From positions 97,349 to 161,348 of the forward strand of contig JAGYJQ010000005.1 of NCBI GenBank assembly GCA_018401935.1: DNA of 64,000 nucleotides, in the 5' to 3' direction. Shown here piece by piece: positions 35,301-43,558 of the stretch. The stretch's first letter is position 1. The number at the start of each line of letters is the position of its first letter. Made by a program: the position numbers and the translations under genes. Source of the DNA: Balneolaceae bacterium (GTDB taxonomy: Bacteria; Bacteroidota; Rhodothermia; Balneolales; Balneolaceae). A model generated the notes under the pieces. It saw nothing but the letters and a program-made list of their open reading frames with translations. It was not told the DNA's origin and did not search any database.

Positions 35301-35714
35301 CAAGGGTTCCTCAGCATCTTCTGGGAGCTCGGCTTTTGCCAAATCTACCTTTTCCCGTACCTTTTGAAGGGCCTCTTCGATATCAATACCGGTATCAAAC
35401 TCTAGAACTACACTGGAATAGCCTTCCGTCGAGGTGGAGGTCATCTCTTTGATTTCAGATATACTCCCTAATTCATCTTCTAACTTTCGAGTCACTAAAC
35501 TTTCCATATCCTCAGGTGATACCCCAGGATAAAGCGTGACCACAAAAATATTGGGTACGGTAATATTTGGGAATGATTCTTTTGGGATGGTCAGATAGGA
35601 AACCGTTCCCATAATGGCTACTAGAGCCACCAAAACCATAACGCTTATTCGGTTATTAATGGCAAAAGTGGACAGCCAAAATTCTTTTCTGTTATCTGTA
35701 TTTGTCGTAGACAT
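32322..35714 (-). CDS. RND-family efflux pump, inner-membrane permease (AcrB/MdtB-like)
   Basis: 1130 residues, slightly longer than typical (~1040) owing to an extended second-membrane-domain junction with an extra hydrophobic segment (about 490-560). N-terminal 'MVLVALVAIMGTVSYLTIP' is the first segment. The proton relay is in TM4 'LGMLVDNAIVVVENIYRYL', with Asp present. Two large periplasmic loops precede 'LMAFLGLISLAGVVVNNAIV'. The pump extrudes hydrophobic compounds using the proton gradient. It forms an operon with an adaptor protein, a TolC and a TetR gene (all minus strand). Confidence 0.94.
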   Translation of the reverse strand: MSTTNTDNRKEFWLSTFAINNRISVMVLVALVAIMGTVSYLTIPKESFPNITVPNIFVVTLYPGVSPEDMESLVTRKLEDELGSISEIKEMTSTSTEGYSSVVLEFDTGIDIEEALQKVREKVDLAKAELPEDAEEPLVQEVNLSEFPIMQINLSGDYDLEILKNIAEDLQDKIEAIPTVLGVDLTGGLEREVQVDVDLAKLKYYNLSFGDIIGAISAENVTIPGGDISVGTKSFLLRVPGQYQETAPIEDVVLKVNEGKPIYLRDIANVTFGFKERETYSTLDESPVITLGVKKRTGENILETYDRVSAILEDALPTLPPTTTYKITNDQSKDVKNMVSSLENNIISGLILVIGVLLFFLGVRNASFVGISIPLSMFLSFIILSALGITMNMIVLFSLILALGMLVDNAIVVVENIYRYLEEGYDNFESAKKGTGEVAGPIIAGTATTLAAFFPMIFWPGTVGEFMGYLPKTLIITLSSSLFVGLIINPVICALFMTIDGDTNKAQLTKRGKQILYGMLALVLLVLVLSSFVTWTMLIVLGLLLWLLNKYVLAPTGKWWQADGLNVFIGTYENSLVWALNNRLKTVGIAFFVLVMSFVVLGVFNPGTEFFPEDIPPRDVYVQIETPIGSDVEFTRSVVDKVAERVKNIPQASDINTILAVSGAAISSDPAGGGGNSTHKGTVAINFVDYELRQGDIFEAMEYMRNDLNGVIAGAKITVEKPQDGPPTGPPINLEISGPDMTELTRISNNVLSTLEADSIFAKMDGLETDLPDSRPEIRVEVDREKAGLYELNTNMIGMTVRQAINGVEASKFRDGKEEYEIVVRLAQEYRDDLSTLADLTVFHEGVQIPLSEVASWEISDGFGGIRHKESERVITVSADVRSGYQSNAVLAEAQQVLATYLGGLPPGYNYEWTGQQQEQDESFAFLGRAFLIAVFLIAFILVSQFNSIVKPIIILSSVVMSTAGVFYGLVTFQMAFGLMAFLGLISLAGVVVNNAIVLIDYVDILRTRDGLDLRSALVQAGKVRFRPVILTAITTTLGLVPLAVGFNFDFITLVNNPLEFFTHLGEYIYWGGEQAAWWGPMAIAVIVGLLFSTFLTLILVPVLYSVIERGKQSMQQLFFGQKESSPITE

Positions 35715-35737
35715 AATCCTTACTTGAATAGTTTTTA

Positions 35738-36850
35738 TTAGTCGAATGCAAGTACGGGACCCGTCGAATTAACCACATTAATGCGCACCCCATCATTTAA
35801 AAACGCCGAGCCAATGGTGATGATTTCGTCACCCGGCGCCAAGCCTCGTGTGATTACCGCCTCTGTTTTAAAGGAAGGACCTAGTTCCACTTTCCGCTCT
35901 AAGGCTATTTCTTTTCCATCCGAGTTAACCCCTTTTACGTACATGACATACCCATCATCTTTTGAGTACACAAATTCCTCACTAACCACTAACGCTTGGT
36001 CCAAGCTTAGTGTATTGAGTCGTAAATTAGCTATCATATCCACTTTATAATAACTCTGACCACTAGGAAGTCGAATATCTATTTTAAAGGTTCGATTCGA
36101 AGGATCAATACTGTTAGCCACATACACAATCGTTCCCGTTAAGGTATCTTGTACTTGAGTATCAAACCACACATCAACTGGGTCGCCCAAAGAAACCACA
36201 TTGGCATACCGCGCCGGGACGCCTGCAGAAATAACAAATTGTTCAGCTCCAATTAAACGAATAGCAGGCATTCCTGGAGCAACCATCTCCCCTTCTTCCG
36301 CAAATATAGTTTCTACAACCCCATTAAAAGGAGCAATTATTTCGGTATTGTTTAGATCCACTAGCAAAGAAGCAAGAGCCGATTTATTTTGATCAAATGC
36401 ATACTTAGCGGTCAAATAATCAATTTCAGACCCGATATTTTCTTCTTCATATAGTGTTTGAACACGATTCCAGGTCGTTTCGGCTTGTGCCACCATTGCC
36501 TCTAACCGGGCTACTTCTTGGCTTAATTTTGCGTCATCGATTCGTAAGATGGTCTGCCCTTTTCGAACTGGCTGGCCTTCACGTACTACATGCGTTAACA
36601 CTCTTCCGCTAACTTCAGCAGAAAGCTGCACATCATCTGAGGTTTCAACCGTTCCAACTAAACGTAGAAAGCTGTTAAACGGCTCAGGGCTAAGTACTTC
36701 GGTTTCCACATTCACCATCTTGATAAGCTCTTCTGGTTCGGAACTTTCCATTTCACTGGAAGAACAATTTTGGAGACTTACAGAGAATAGCAGTAATAAA
36801 AGTAACAAACTCCATCGGGTTGATGGATTTGAGAATCGATATTCATTCAT
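35738..36850 (-). CDS. RND efflux periplasmic adaptor (MFP), lipoprotein-like
   Basis: About 370 residues from the ATG at 36850, whose leader 'RWSLLLLLLLFSVSLQNC' looks lipoprotein-like; an extension to 36928 (396 residues) has no signal character. The adaptor pattern follows: 'SPEPFNSFLRLVGTVETSDD', 'GRVLTHVVREGQPVRKGQTI' (lipoyl-like half), a short coiled-coil hairpin and 'FNGVVETIFAEEGEMVAPG'. It bridges the AcrB-like pump and TolC. The gene lies 23 bases upstream of the pump gene. Confidence 0.92.
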   Translation of the reverse strand: MNEYRFSNPSTRWSLLLLLLLFSVSLQNCSSSEMESSEPEELIKMVNVETEVLSPEPFNSFLRLVGTVETSDDVQLSAEVSGRVLTHVVREGQPVRKGQTILRIDDAKLSQEVARLEAMVAQAETTWNRVQTLYEEENIGSEIDYLTAKYAFDQNKSALASLLVDLNNTEIIAPFNGVVETIFAEEGEMVAPGMPAIRLIGAEQFVISAGVPARYANVVSLGDPVDVWFDTQVQDTLTGTIVYVANSIDPSNRTFKIDIRLPSGQSYYKVDMIANLRLNTLSLDQALVVSEEFVYSKDDGYVMYVKGVNSDGKEIALERKVELGPSFKTEAVITRGLAPGDEIITIGSAFLNDGVRINVVNSTGPVLAFD

Positions 36851-36969
36851 GATAGGGGTTCTGAGAGATGAGTTCATGGGTTGTTTACGAGTGATGGTGT
36901 TTCTAATGTTTGTGAGGAATATGTTCATGGTAGTTCAGAATATGAGATCGTCTATTTGTGTATGTGTGC

Positions 36970-38430
36970 TCAGTTTACCAAAGGCACCATTCCGATTGCT
37001 AAGTCATAATCGGCTTTTGCTGTTAAATAACTAAACACGGTCTGAGCATAATTTAATTCAGCCTCTCTAACTTGTATTAACGCCTCTGTTAACTCTAGAG
37101 TTGAACCTAAGCCGTTGTCTAGACGGATTTGAGCTCGGGTATAACCCTCCGTTGCCTGTTCTATAGCCTCTTTTCTGGCTTGGGCAATCTCAAAGGATTC
37201 ATAGAGTTGTTCCATAGCCGTTTGCACCTGGTGAGAGGCGTTCTCCTGGGCTTGAAGCTGTTGTAGTACCAAGTCTTTTTTCGATATTTGTACCCGCTGA
37301 AGATTCGACATCCGTTCCCAACCAGAAAATAACGGCATGCTTACCCGTAAACCAATGGTTTGAAAACGAGCACTATTCTCAAAAAAAGTAGGCGAATCTG
37401 GCTCTGCAGCAGACCATTGTAAGTTGTAGTTAGCTGTAATTACAGGAAGAAAACGGGCTTTTTCTGCCTGAATCTCTTTATCTTTAAGGTCTAAAGATGC
37501 CTCTAAAAGTCGTAGATCACCTCTCTGATCGTCAAGCTCTAGCCCTATACCCACTTGCTGGCTTGGAAGTTGAGTCATTCGGTCTACTTGTTTTATCCCC
37601 GAATTTTCACTGCTAACCGCCTGTTCGCTATAAATGTCAAATTGGTTCAAGTCACCACGTATTTGATACTCCAATTGAACAGGAATTCCCATGATCAATG
37701 CCAATACTCGCTTGGTTTCGGCTATATCATATTCGGCCTCAATTAAAGATGGCCGCAGATTACTTAGCTGGACTTCCAGTCGCAAGACATCATAGTCGTC
37801 CAATAAGCCCAATTCCGCCCTTTTTTTGTTTTGAGATAGATTTTCCTCTAATCGATTAATTTGAGCAGCTTGTAAACGAGCAACTTCTTGAGAAATAAGC
37901 ACGCGGTAGTAGGCTTGTCGAGCTTGCGTAACCACTGATTGAGCGGTTGCTCGGTAGTTTTCGGTTTGTACCGCTCTAAAAACTGTAGCCGTACTGACAC
38001 CTACCAATGCAGGACCTTGGAAAATATTTTGCTCAACGGTAAATCCCCCCTGCCAGTTATTATCAGTTCCAAAAGCAATGGGTACTAACTTATTGGGATC
38101 GCCGTTAGGATCGAATACCGATTCAGGAATAAAATTAACTGGTATCTCCACGTTTCGCGTGTAATTCATGGAAGTAGAAATGTCCGGCACTAAATTAGAG
38201 TAGGCAATAAATACCAATCGCTCCGCATCTTCAACTGATAAGGTTGCACGACGTAAATCTGGATTATTCGCTAGAGCAATGGTTAATACATCCTCTAAAT
38301 CCCACTGTGTATCGATAACATTTTTGTAAACAGATAGAGTGTCTAGCTGCGCGTTAATGGTACTGCTGGAAATAGACCATACAAGCAAAAATAAACTGAT
38401 TGATGAGAATCTCTGGATTTTGTGGTTCAT
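36970..38430 (-). CDS. TolC-family outer-membrane efflux protein
   Basis: About 486 residues from the ATG at 38430, chosen because the signal peptide 'SSISLFLLVWSISSSTINAQ' starts there; ATGs at 38463 and 38508 are possible. Residues after the leader have the OEP architecture: 'EDVLTIALANNPDLRRATLS', long alpha-helical hairpins and 'GWERMSNLQRVQISKK', with the second half repeating the pattern of the first. It forms the trimeric exit channel of the RND pump encoded downstream. The start of the gene lies 78 bases after the tetR stop. Confidence 0.92.
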   Translation of the reverse strand: MNHKIQRFSSISLFLLVWSISSSTINAQLDTLSVYKNVIDTQWDLEDVLTIALANNPDLRRATLSVEDAERLVFIAYSNLVPDISTSMNYTRNVEIPVNFIPESVFDPNGDPNKLVPIAFGTDNNWQGGFTVEQNIFQGPALVGVSTATVFRAVQTENYRATAQSVVTQARQAYYRVLISQEVARLQAAQINRLEENLSQNKKRAELGLLDDYDVLRLEVQLSNLRPSLIEAEYDIAETKRVLALIMGIPVQLEYQIRGDLNQFDIYSEQAVSSENSGIKQVDRMTQLPSQQVGIGLELDDQRGDLRLLEASLDLKDKEIQAEKARFLPVITANYNLQWSAAEPDSPTFFENSARFQTIGLRVSMPLFSGWERMSNLQRVQISKKDLVLQQLQAQENASHQVQTAMEQLYESFEIAQARKEAIEQATEGYTRAQIRLDNGLGSTLELTEALIQVREAELNYAQTVFSYLTAKADYDLAIGMVPLVN

Positions 38431-38508
38431 TGTTAACGTGAGTATTCGATTAATGGAGTTCATAAAAAATTCTGTTGTCCTTGTAAGATGGAAAATAACG
38501 GCACGCAT

Positions 38509-39168
38509 CTATGAGGTTTTAGCAGCAATACCACAACCTAGAATGTGCATATAAGCGTTAAAAAGTTCATTTTCTTGCATCCCTATACGATCTAAAAGTT
38601 TAAAGTGTTCATAATTTTGATGCATGTAACTAATCGTGACTACCCCATGCGAGGTAGACCAAAAAAGTAGCGCGAGCTGTTCAGCTGGGAAATCATCTTT
38701 TATCGAACCGTCATCAATACCTCGTTGAATAGCCTCTACCATTAACCTGAAACCCTCTTGCCTATTTTGAGTGCAAAGTTCCAGATAATCACTTTCACCT
38801 CCAACCCCTGAGGAATGAAGATTATCCAAAAATTTCATTGAACTGTAATACTGTGGGTGATCTTTGACATAATTCAAATACCGTTCACCCAATTCACGTA
38901 CAAGCATTAATCCCGATCGGTCAGAATGGAGGACTTCCTTAAAGGATTTATTCAACAGATGTGTTGCGCGATAACAAATACCCAACACCAAATCATTCTT
39001 ATTCTGAAAGTATTGGTATAGTGATCCTTTACTTACCTCTGCTTTGTCGGCTACATCGTCCATACTTAAATGATCCAAACCCTTCTCTAAAAGAACAGCC
39101 TCAGCGGCATCAAGCATAAAGCTACGCTTTCGCTCTTTATCACGAATTCTACGCTCTGTAATACCCAT
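38509..39168 (-). CDS. TetR-family transcriptional regulator
   Basis: 219 residues. The N-terminal HTH is typical: 'LDAAEAVLLEKGLDHLSMDDVADKA' (split here), 'EVSKGSLYQYFQNKNDLVL'. The C-terminal ligand pocket is divergent as usual. It is the first gene of the efflux operon, transcribed before tolC, and probably represses it until an inducer binds. Two GTTCA/TGAAC inverted repeats upstream (39184-39301) are good operator candidates. Confidence 0.92.
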   Translation of the reverse strand: MGITERRIRDKERKRSFMLDAAEAVLLEKGLDHLSMDDVADKAEVSKGSLYQYFQNKNDLVLGICYRATHLLNKSFKEVLHSDRSGLMLVRELGERYLNYVKDHPQYYSSMKFLDNLHSSGVGGESDYLELCTQNRQEGFRLMVEAIQRGIDDGSIKDDFPAEQLALLFWSTSHGVVTISYMHQNYEHFKLLDRIGMQENELFNAYMHILGCGIAAKTS

Positions 39169-39183
39169 AAGGATGGTGAGTGG

Positions 39184-39301
39184 TGAACAGGATTAGTTGA
39201 GATATCTGTTGATTCACCCATTCAGATGAATCACTGTATCGTTCAAGTACATGAACAATGGTTGTTTAATCGATAACGAGACTTTGTGTTCAAAAATGAA
39301 C
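39184..39301. promoter_or_regulatory. candidate TetR operators: repeated GTTCA/TGAAC inverted repeats
   Basis: The 353-base gap between tetR and the next gene holds GTTCA-N6-TGAAC (39241-39256), GTTCA-N4-TGAAC (39288-39301), an isolated TGAAC (39184-39188) and a separate seven-base inverted repeat TGATTCA-N10-TGAATCA (39210-39233). Short inverted repeats near a tetR start are the usual form of TetR-type operators. The rest of the gap (39302-39521) is AT-rich and holds nothing else recognisable. Confidence 0.5.
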
Positions 39302-39521
39302 GTGAGTCACAAAATGACTAAAGTTCAAAAAATACGGACTTTTCAAAACGGGTCAAATAAATTTTTTGTTTTTTTTTGAACTAAACAATTAATAGCAGAA
39401 CTTTCGCGGCCTCTATATCATTCGTTTTAGTTATGATTTTATTATTCCTAATAACCAGCACTTATTCTTGGCAAATTAATTGTCGTACCCTGTTTTATAT
39501 AGCTATTGAAATGGGTCAATT

Positions 39522-40400
39522 ATGATGCTGAGAAAATACATCCCTGATGTCCTACTCATTTTAATCGCCATCATCTGGGCGTTGAATTTCAGCGTGGTCA
39601 AGGTAAGCCTTCAAGAAATCGATTCTCTCAGTTTCAACGCATTGCGTTACATTCTAGCAGCTGGGTTACTCGCCTACACTGCGCGAGCTAGGGGGTATTC
39701 CTTACGGGTAGACCGCGAGGATTTCTGGCCCCTAGTAGGTATCGCTTTGGTGGGCAATGTACTTTACCAGCTATTCTTCATTATTGGCGTGGATTATACG
39801 TATTCGGCCAATGCCGCGGTTATACTAGGCACGATACCAGTGTGGGTAGCTCTCTTATCCCATCTATTTACCGATGAAAAACTAACTCGCTATAAATCCA
39901 TTGGAATTGGGCTAGCTTTCACCGGTATTGTACTCATTGTTACAGGATCTAAAGCAGGTATTTCAATTGCTTCAAAGACCTTCCTAGGTGATGTGATCAT
40001 CTTATGTGCCGCTATATCCTGGGGGGTGTATACTATTTTGGCCAAGCGTTTTCTTAAAAAATATCCCAGCACACAATTCACGGGCGTTATGTCTCTTATC
40101 GGGATGATTTTTTTGCTCATTATCGGCCTTCCTGGCCTAACGCAAGTTAATTGGGCTGGTATTTCACTCAAAGGATGGGGAGGAATCTTTTATAGTGGAC
40201 TGCTTTCTATAGGGCTCGCCTACTTAATTTGGAACAATAGTGTATCTAAGATTGGAGCGGTACGAACGGCTGCTTACCAAAACTTAGTCCCTGTACTTGG
40301 TTTGATATTTGGGGTTGTGTTACTACAAGAAGCCTTAACTATACAACAATATGCTGGCTCGGCTTTGGTTATTGTAGGCATTATCTTCTCGCGATTTTAA
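39522..40400 (+). CDS. EamA/DMT-family transporter
   Basis: 292 residues with ten membrane segments in two EamA repeats: 'PDVLLILIAIIWALNFSVVK' begins the first, and 'GWGGIFYSGLLSIGLAYLIW' with 'VPVLGLIFGVVLLQEALTI' lies in the second. The substrate is unknown. It is divergent from the tetR-efflux operon and could share its regulatory region. The start may be at 39522 or 39525 (MM). Inner membrane. Confidence 0.88.
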   Translation: MMLRKYIPDVLLILIAIIWALNFSVVKVSLQEIDSLSFNALRYILAAGLLAYTARARGYSLRVDREDFWPLVGIALVGNVLYQLFFIIGVDYTYSANAAVILGTIPVWVALLSHLFTDEKLTRYKSIGIGLAFTGIVLIVTGSKAGISIASKTFLGDVIILCAAISWGVYTILAKRFLKKYPSTQFTGVMSLIGMIFLLIIGLPGLTQVNWAGISLKGWGGIFYSGLLSIGLAYLIWNNSVSKIGAVRTAAYQNLVPVLGLIFGVVLLQEALTIQQYAGSALVIVGIIFSRF

Positions 40401-40447
40401 TTGTATGCACGTCTATCTAAATCGTATATTATAGAGAACTTCTACTG

Positions 40448-40461
40448 ATAAAGATCTTTAT
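40448..40461. promoter_or_regulatory. perfect 14-bp palindrome over the start codon of the polysaccharide export gene
   Basis: ATAAAGATCTTTAT is its own reverse complement and its last two bases are the A and T of the ATG at 40460. A bound protein here would block both transcription and translation initiation. No regulator gene is adjacent, and a 14-base palindrome in AT-rich DNA can be fortuitous. Confidence 0.35.
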
Positions 40462-42289
40462 GCATTTATTTTCTACTCACTTCCCTAGGCTACCCTTTTT
40501 TTGGCAATTAGTTTCGGTATACCTCTTGGGTGCTGTTCTTTTCTCCAGCGCTACGCATGCTCAAAATAATAGTGAGCAAAATCGCAGCAGCTACGGAAGT
40601 GAGTACACCAATAATTACTACGTAGATGAAGCAGGGCTTCAACTTGCGGTCAATGCAACTCCCCTCGATAATTTTTTAGATCCTAATACCTACGAATTAG
40701 GTCCTTATGATGTTATTAGCTTACAGGGTATTGGGTTAACTGAATTCAGCTATAGGGCGGTATTGGTTAACGCTTTAGGGGATATTGTAACTCCTATTGC
40801 TGGAAAAATAAACCTGAAGGGACTCACATTGTCTGAGGCTGAAACTAAGGTCAAAGAACATTTTTCTACCTATGTTTTAGATACCGAAGTATTTCTAACC
40901 CTCGATCGACCTAGACCCGTAAATATTCATGTGGGAGGAAATATACCCAACCCTGGTCGCTATGTGGTACCTGCCGGTACTCGCTATGACGCCCTCATTT
41001 CAGGCTTTGAAATAGGAGAAGAAGCTATTTCGCCCCTGGTAAATGTTGAGAATAAGCAACAAATCATATCGACCCGTCAAACCATTTCTGGCATTAATTT
41101 TGACCGGCTCTCGGCTACACAAAGCGAAGAGGGTGAAATTGCAGACTCAAGATTTAGACAATTAGCCCAAAAATACGATATGCGTTATGTCAAGGTCAGT
41201 TCAAAAAATGGCTCCGTACATTACGTAGATTTACATGCTTATTTCAACTCTGGCCAGGAAAAATTTGCACCATATATTACCGATGGCGATCAAGTCACAT
41301 TTATAGACCATTCATTTGACCGACCGACTATTAGTATTTCAGGGGCTGTGAACACCCCATTTACGGGTAGCTATCGTAGCGACGATACCTTTGAAAAGTT
41401 GCTACTTATAGCCGGTGGTTACCACCCTCAGGCCGATTCGTCTCAACTCATTCGAGTGTACGAGCAAAATGGTGAAAAAATTCGGGAAGAACTTTCCCTG
41501 AGCTCAACCAATCTTACAGAGAAACTCGAAAGTGGGGATCAATTGATCATACCCTACAAAAAAACAAACCGAAATAAAGGTAATGTACAAATAGAGGGTA
41601 TGGTTGCTATACCAGGGATATATACCATTGAGAATGGGGAAACAAGTCTATCTGAGGTGTTACAAATCGCTGGGGGTTTAGAGAACAATGCCCTAGCAAC
41701 AGCAGCCTACCTTATTCGAGAATCGGCCAATCAACGGGGAGTCTCTTCGGTAACTGATATTAACATGACGCTTCTAAGTAAAAGTTACGATCAATTTTTA
41801 GAGGGCTTTGACTACCTAGAGTTGGAAGAAATTTTGTCCGCCAACCGTATGGCAATCGACTTGACCAATGACCAAACGCTGGCAGAAGTAACCCTTCAAG
41901 ATGGCGATCGTATTTATGTTCCAAAGGATGACCGAAGTATTCGAATTATGGGTCAGGTGAATAATCCTGGTTTTTATGCCTATCAAGAAGATCAAAGTGT
42001 TGATGGCTACCTCCAAAAAGCCAACGGTATGACCATAGCAGCCGATAGAGAGCGCATTTTCATTATTAAGGCCGGCAGTAGAAGTTGGTATGAACCCCAG
42101 GAAACAAGCATTGAATCCGGTGACATTATATTTGTAGATCGTATTCCTTTCCAAGACGCAAATACAGGCCTACAATTTCAAATTAGCATGGAAGAATTAA
42201 AAACACGCAGAACCCAATTAATCATGACAGGGATAAGCGCACTCACTAGTATTGTCACGGCATATGTAGCCGTACGGCGATTAAACTAA
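40460..42289 (+). CDS. polysaccharide export protein with SLBB domains (Wza-like)
   Basis: 609 residues, with a signal peptide ending near 'SSATHAQ'. The Poly_export domain starts about residue 70 ('YELGPYDVISLQGIGLTEF', 'LTLSEAETKVKEHF'), followed by several SLBB beta-grasp domains ('VNIHVGGNIPNPGRYVVPAG', 'NVQIEGMVAIPGIYTIENG', 'IRIMGQVNNPGFYAYQ'). A C-terminal hydrophobic stretch ('IMTGISALTSIVTAYVAV') may cross a membrane. Wza-like proteins carry capsular or exopolysaccharide across the outer membrane. It opens a polysaccharide locus, 24 bases before a glycosyltransferase gene. Confidence 0.92.
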   Translation: MHLFSTHFPRLPFFWQLVSVYLLGAVLFSSATHAQNNSEQNRSSYGSEYTNNYYVDEAGLQLAVNATPLDNFLDPNTYELGPYDVISLQGIGLTEFSYRAVLVNALGDIVTPIAGKINLKGLTLSEAETKVKEHFSTYVLDTEVFLTLDRPRPVNIHVGGNIPNPGRYVVPAGTRYDALISGFEIGEEAISPLVNVENKQQIISTRQTISGINFDRLSATQSEEGEIADSRFRQLAQKYDMRYVKVSSKNGSVHYVDLHAYFNSGQEKFAPYITDGDQVTFIDHSFDRPTISISGAVNTPFTGSYRSDDTFEKLLLIAGGYHPQADSSQLIRVYEQNGEKIREELSLSSTNLTEKLESGDQLIIPYKKTNRNKGNVQIEGMVAIPGIYTIENGETSLSEVLQIAGGLENNALATAAYLIRESANQRGVSSVTDINMTLLSKSYDQFLEGFDYLELEEILSANRMAIDLTNDQTLAEVTLQDGDRIYVPKDDRSIRIMGQVNNPGFYAYQEDQSVDGYLQKANGMTIAADRERIFIIKAGSRSWYEPQETSIESGDIIFVDRIPFQDANTGLQFQISMEELKTRRTQLIMTGISALTSIVTAYVAVRRLN

Positions 42290-42313
42290 TCGTCAAAGTA
42301 GATAGATTTAGGT

Positions 42314-43558
42314 ATGAATAAAACGGAAGAGACGCTTAAAATAGGGCTCATAACGCATCTATTTCCTTCTGAACGTGATCAGCATCGTGGGAAATTTATG
42401 TATGATCAATACAGAGCAATACGAGCTATTCCAGATATGAAACTACGGCTCATAGTACCCACACCTCGAGCTGTTCCTGGTACTCAACGCTGGAAAACGA
42501 ATCATTCTCCATTGCATCAAGTGGCTCCCACCGATGAGCGTGTTTTTTACACCTCTCTCCCCAACCGTAAAAAACCTCTTTTTATCCAAAAGAATATTTC
42601 CAAAGCGCTACTCCAGAAATTAGCGTTGGAAAAACCCGATATACTACACATTCATTGGTTGTATCCAGATGGGCTAGCCATTCCCGCTCTTAAAGAGGCT
42701 GGATATCCAATATTGTTGACTATTCACGGAAGCGATTGGTATAAGAGTATACTATTTCCTGAACTAAAGCCTTTATTAATTAACGCACTTCAGAAAGTGG
42801 ACCGTATTTTGTGTTCCGGTCCCCAATTAAAGGCTGATATTTTGCAAGAATTACCTGAACTTGAGGACAAAATTGAGGTGATATACAACTTCATCGATAC
42901 CCAGATTTATACGGTGCCCTCTGCCTTTGAAAGCCTACGCGCTATGGAACAATTAGACTGGAAAGACCAGCAGGCCCATGCGCTATGCGTAGCTAATATT
43001 CGGCATGAAAAAGGTATTGATATACTGGTTGATGCAATTGATCAGCTCCAAAAAGACCCTACATTTGAAGAACTAAATCAGGGCCAACCTCTGTTGGTTC
43101 ATGTGATCGGAATGCAGGAAAAGGGGGAGTATTTCGACTCTATCCAGGCAAGACTAGAAAACCAGCCCGAATTGCCCATTATCTTACATGAGCCTGTTTC
43201 GCCAGACCAGCTTAAGACGTACTATCAAGCAGCTGATTTTTTCATTCTACCTAGTCGTAGTGAGGGCTTCAATGTTTCCCTACTAGAAGCAAGTTCATGT
43301 GGTCTTCCCATCGTGGCGACAAAAGTCGGGGGAAATGACCTAGTGGTACGATCACATCACTCAGGAAAACTAGTCGAAGCTGGAAACCCAGACGCTTTGG
43401 GCAAGGCAATTATGAGTATACATAGTCGCTTAGATGGTTATAAACCCGAATCAATTCGGAAAAGAATTGTATCTGAATATGATTTAAGCGTACTGACTGA
43501 AAAACTACGCTCCCTCTATTCGCGATTGTATAGTGAATTTAGAAAGGCTAAAAATTAA
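42314..43558 (+). CDS. family 4 glycosyltransferase (GT-B fold)
   Basis: 414 residues. N-terminal Rossmann region 'LKIGLITHLFPSERDQHRGK' and the C-terminal nucleotide-sugar site 'PSRSEGFNVSLLEASSCGLP' (E-x7-E pattern) place it in GT4. It transfers a sugar from a nucleotide donor to the growing exopolysaccharide. Its last 54 bases overlap, on the opposite strand, the end of the O-antigen ligase-like gene. Cytoplasmic or membrane-associated. Confidence 0.92.
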   Translation: MNKTEETLKIGLITHLFPSERDQHRGKFMYDQYRAIRAIPDMKLRLIVPTPRAVPGTQRWKTNHSPLHQVAPTDERVFYTSLPNRKKPLFIQKNISKALLQKLALEKPDILHIHWLYPDGLAIPALKEAGYPILLTIHGSDWYKSILFPELKPLLINALQKVDRILCSGPQLKADILQELPELEDKIEVIYNFIDTQIYTVPSAFESLRAMEQLDWKDQQAHALCVANIRHEKGIDILVDAIDQLQKDPTFEELNQGQPLLVHVIGMQEKGEYFDSIQARLENQPELPIILHEPVSPDQLKTYYQAADFFILPSRSEGFNVSLLEASSCGLPIVATKVGGNDLVVRSHHSGKLVEAGNPDALGKAIMSIHSRLDGYKPESIRKRIVSEYDLSVLTEKLRSLYSRLYSEFRKAKN

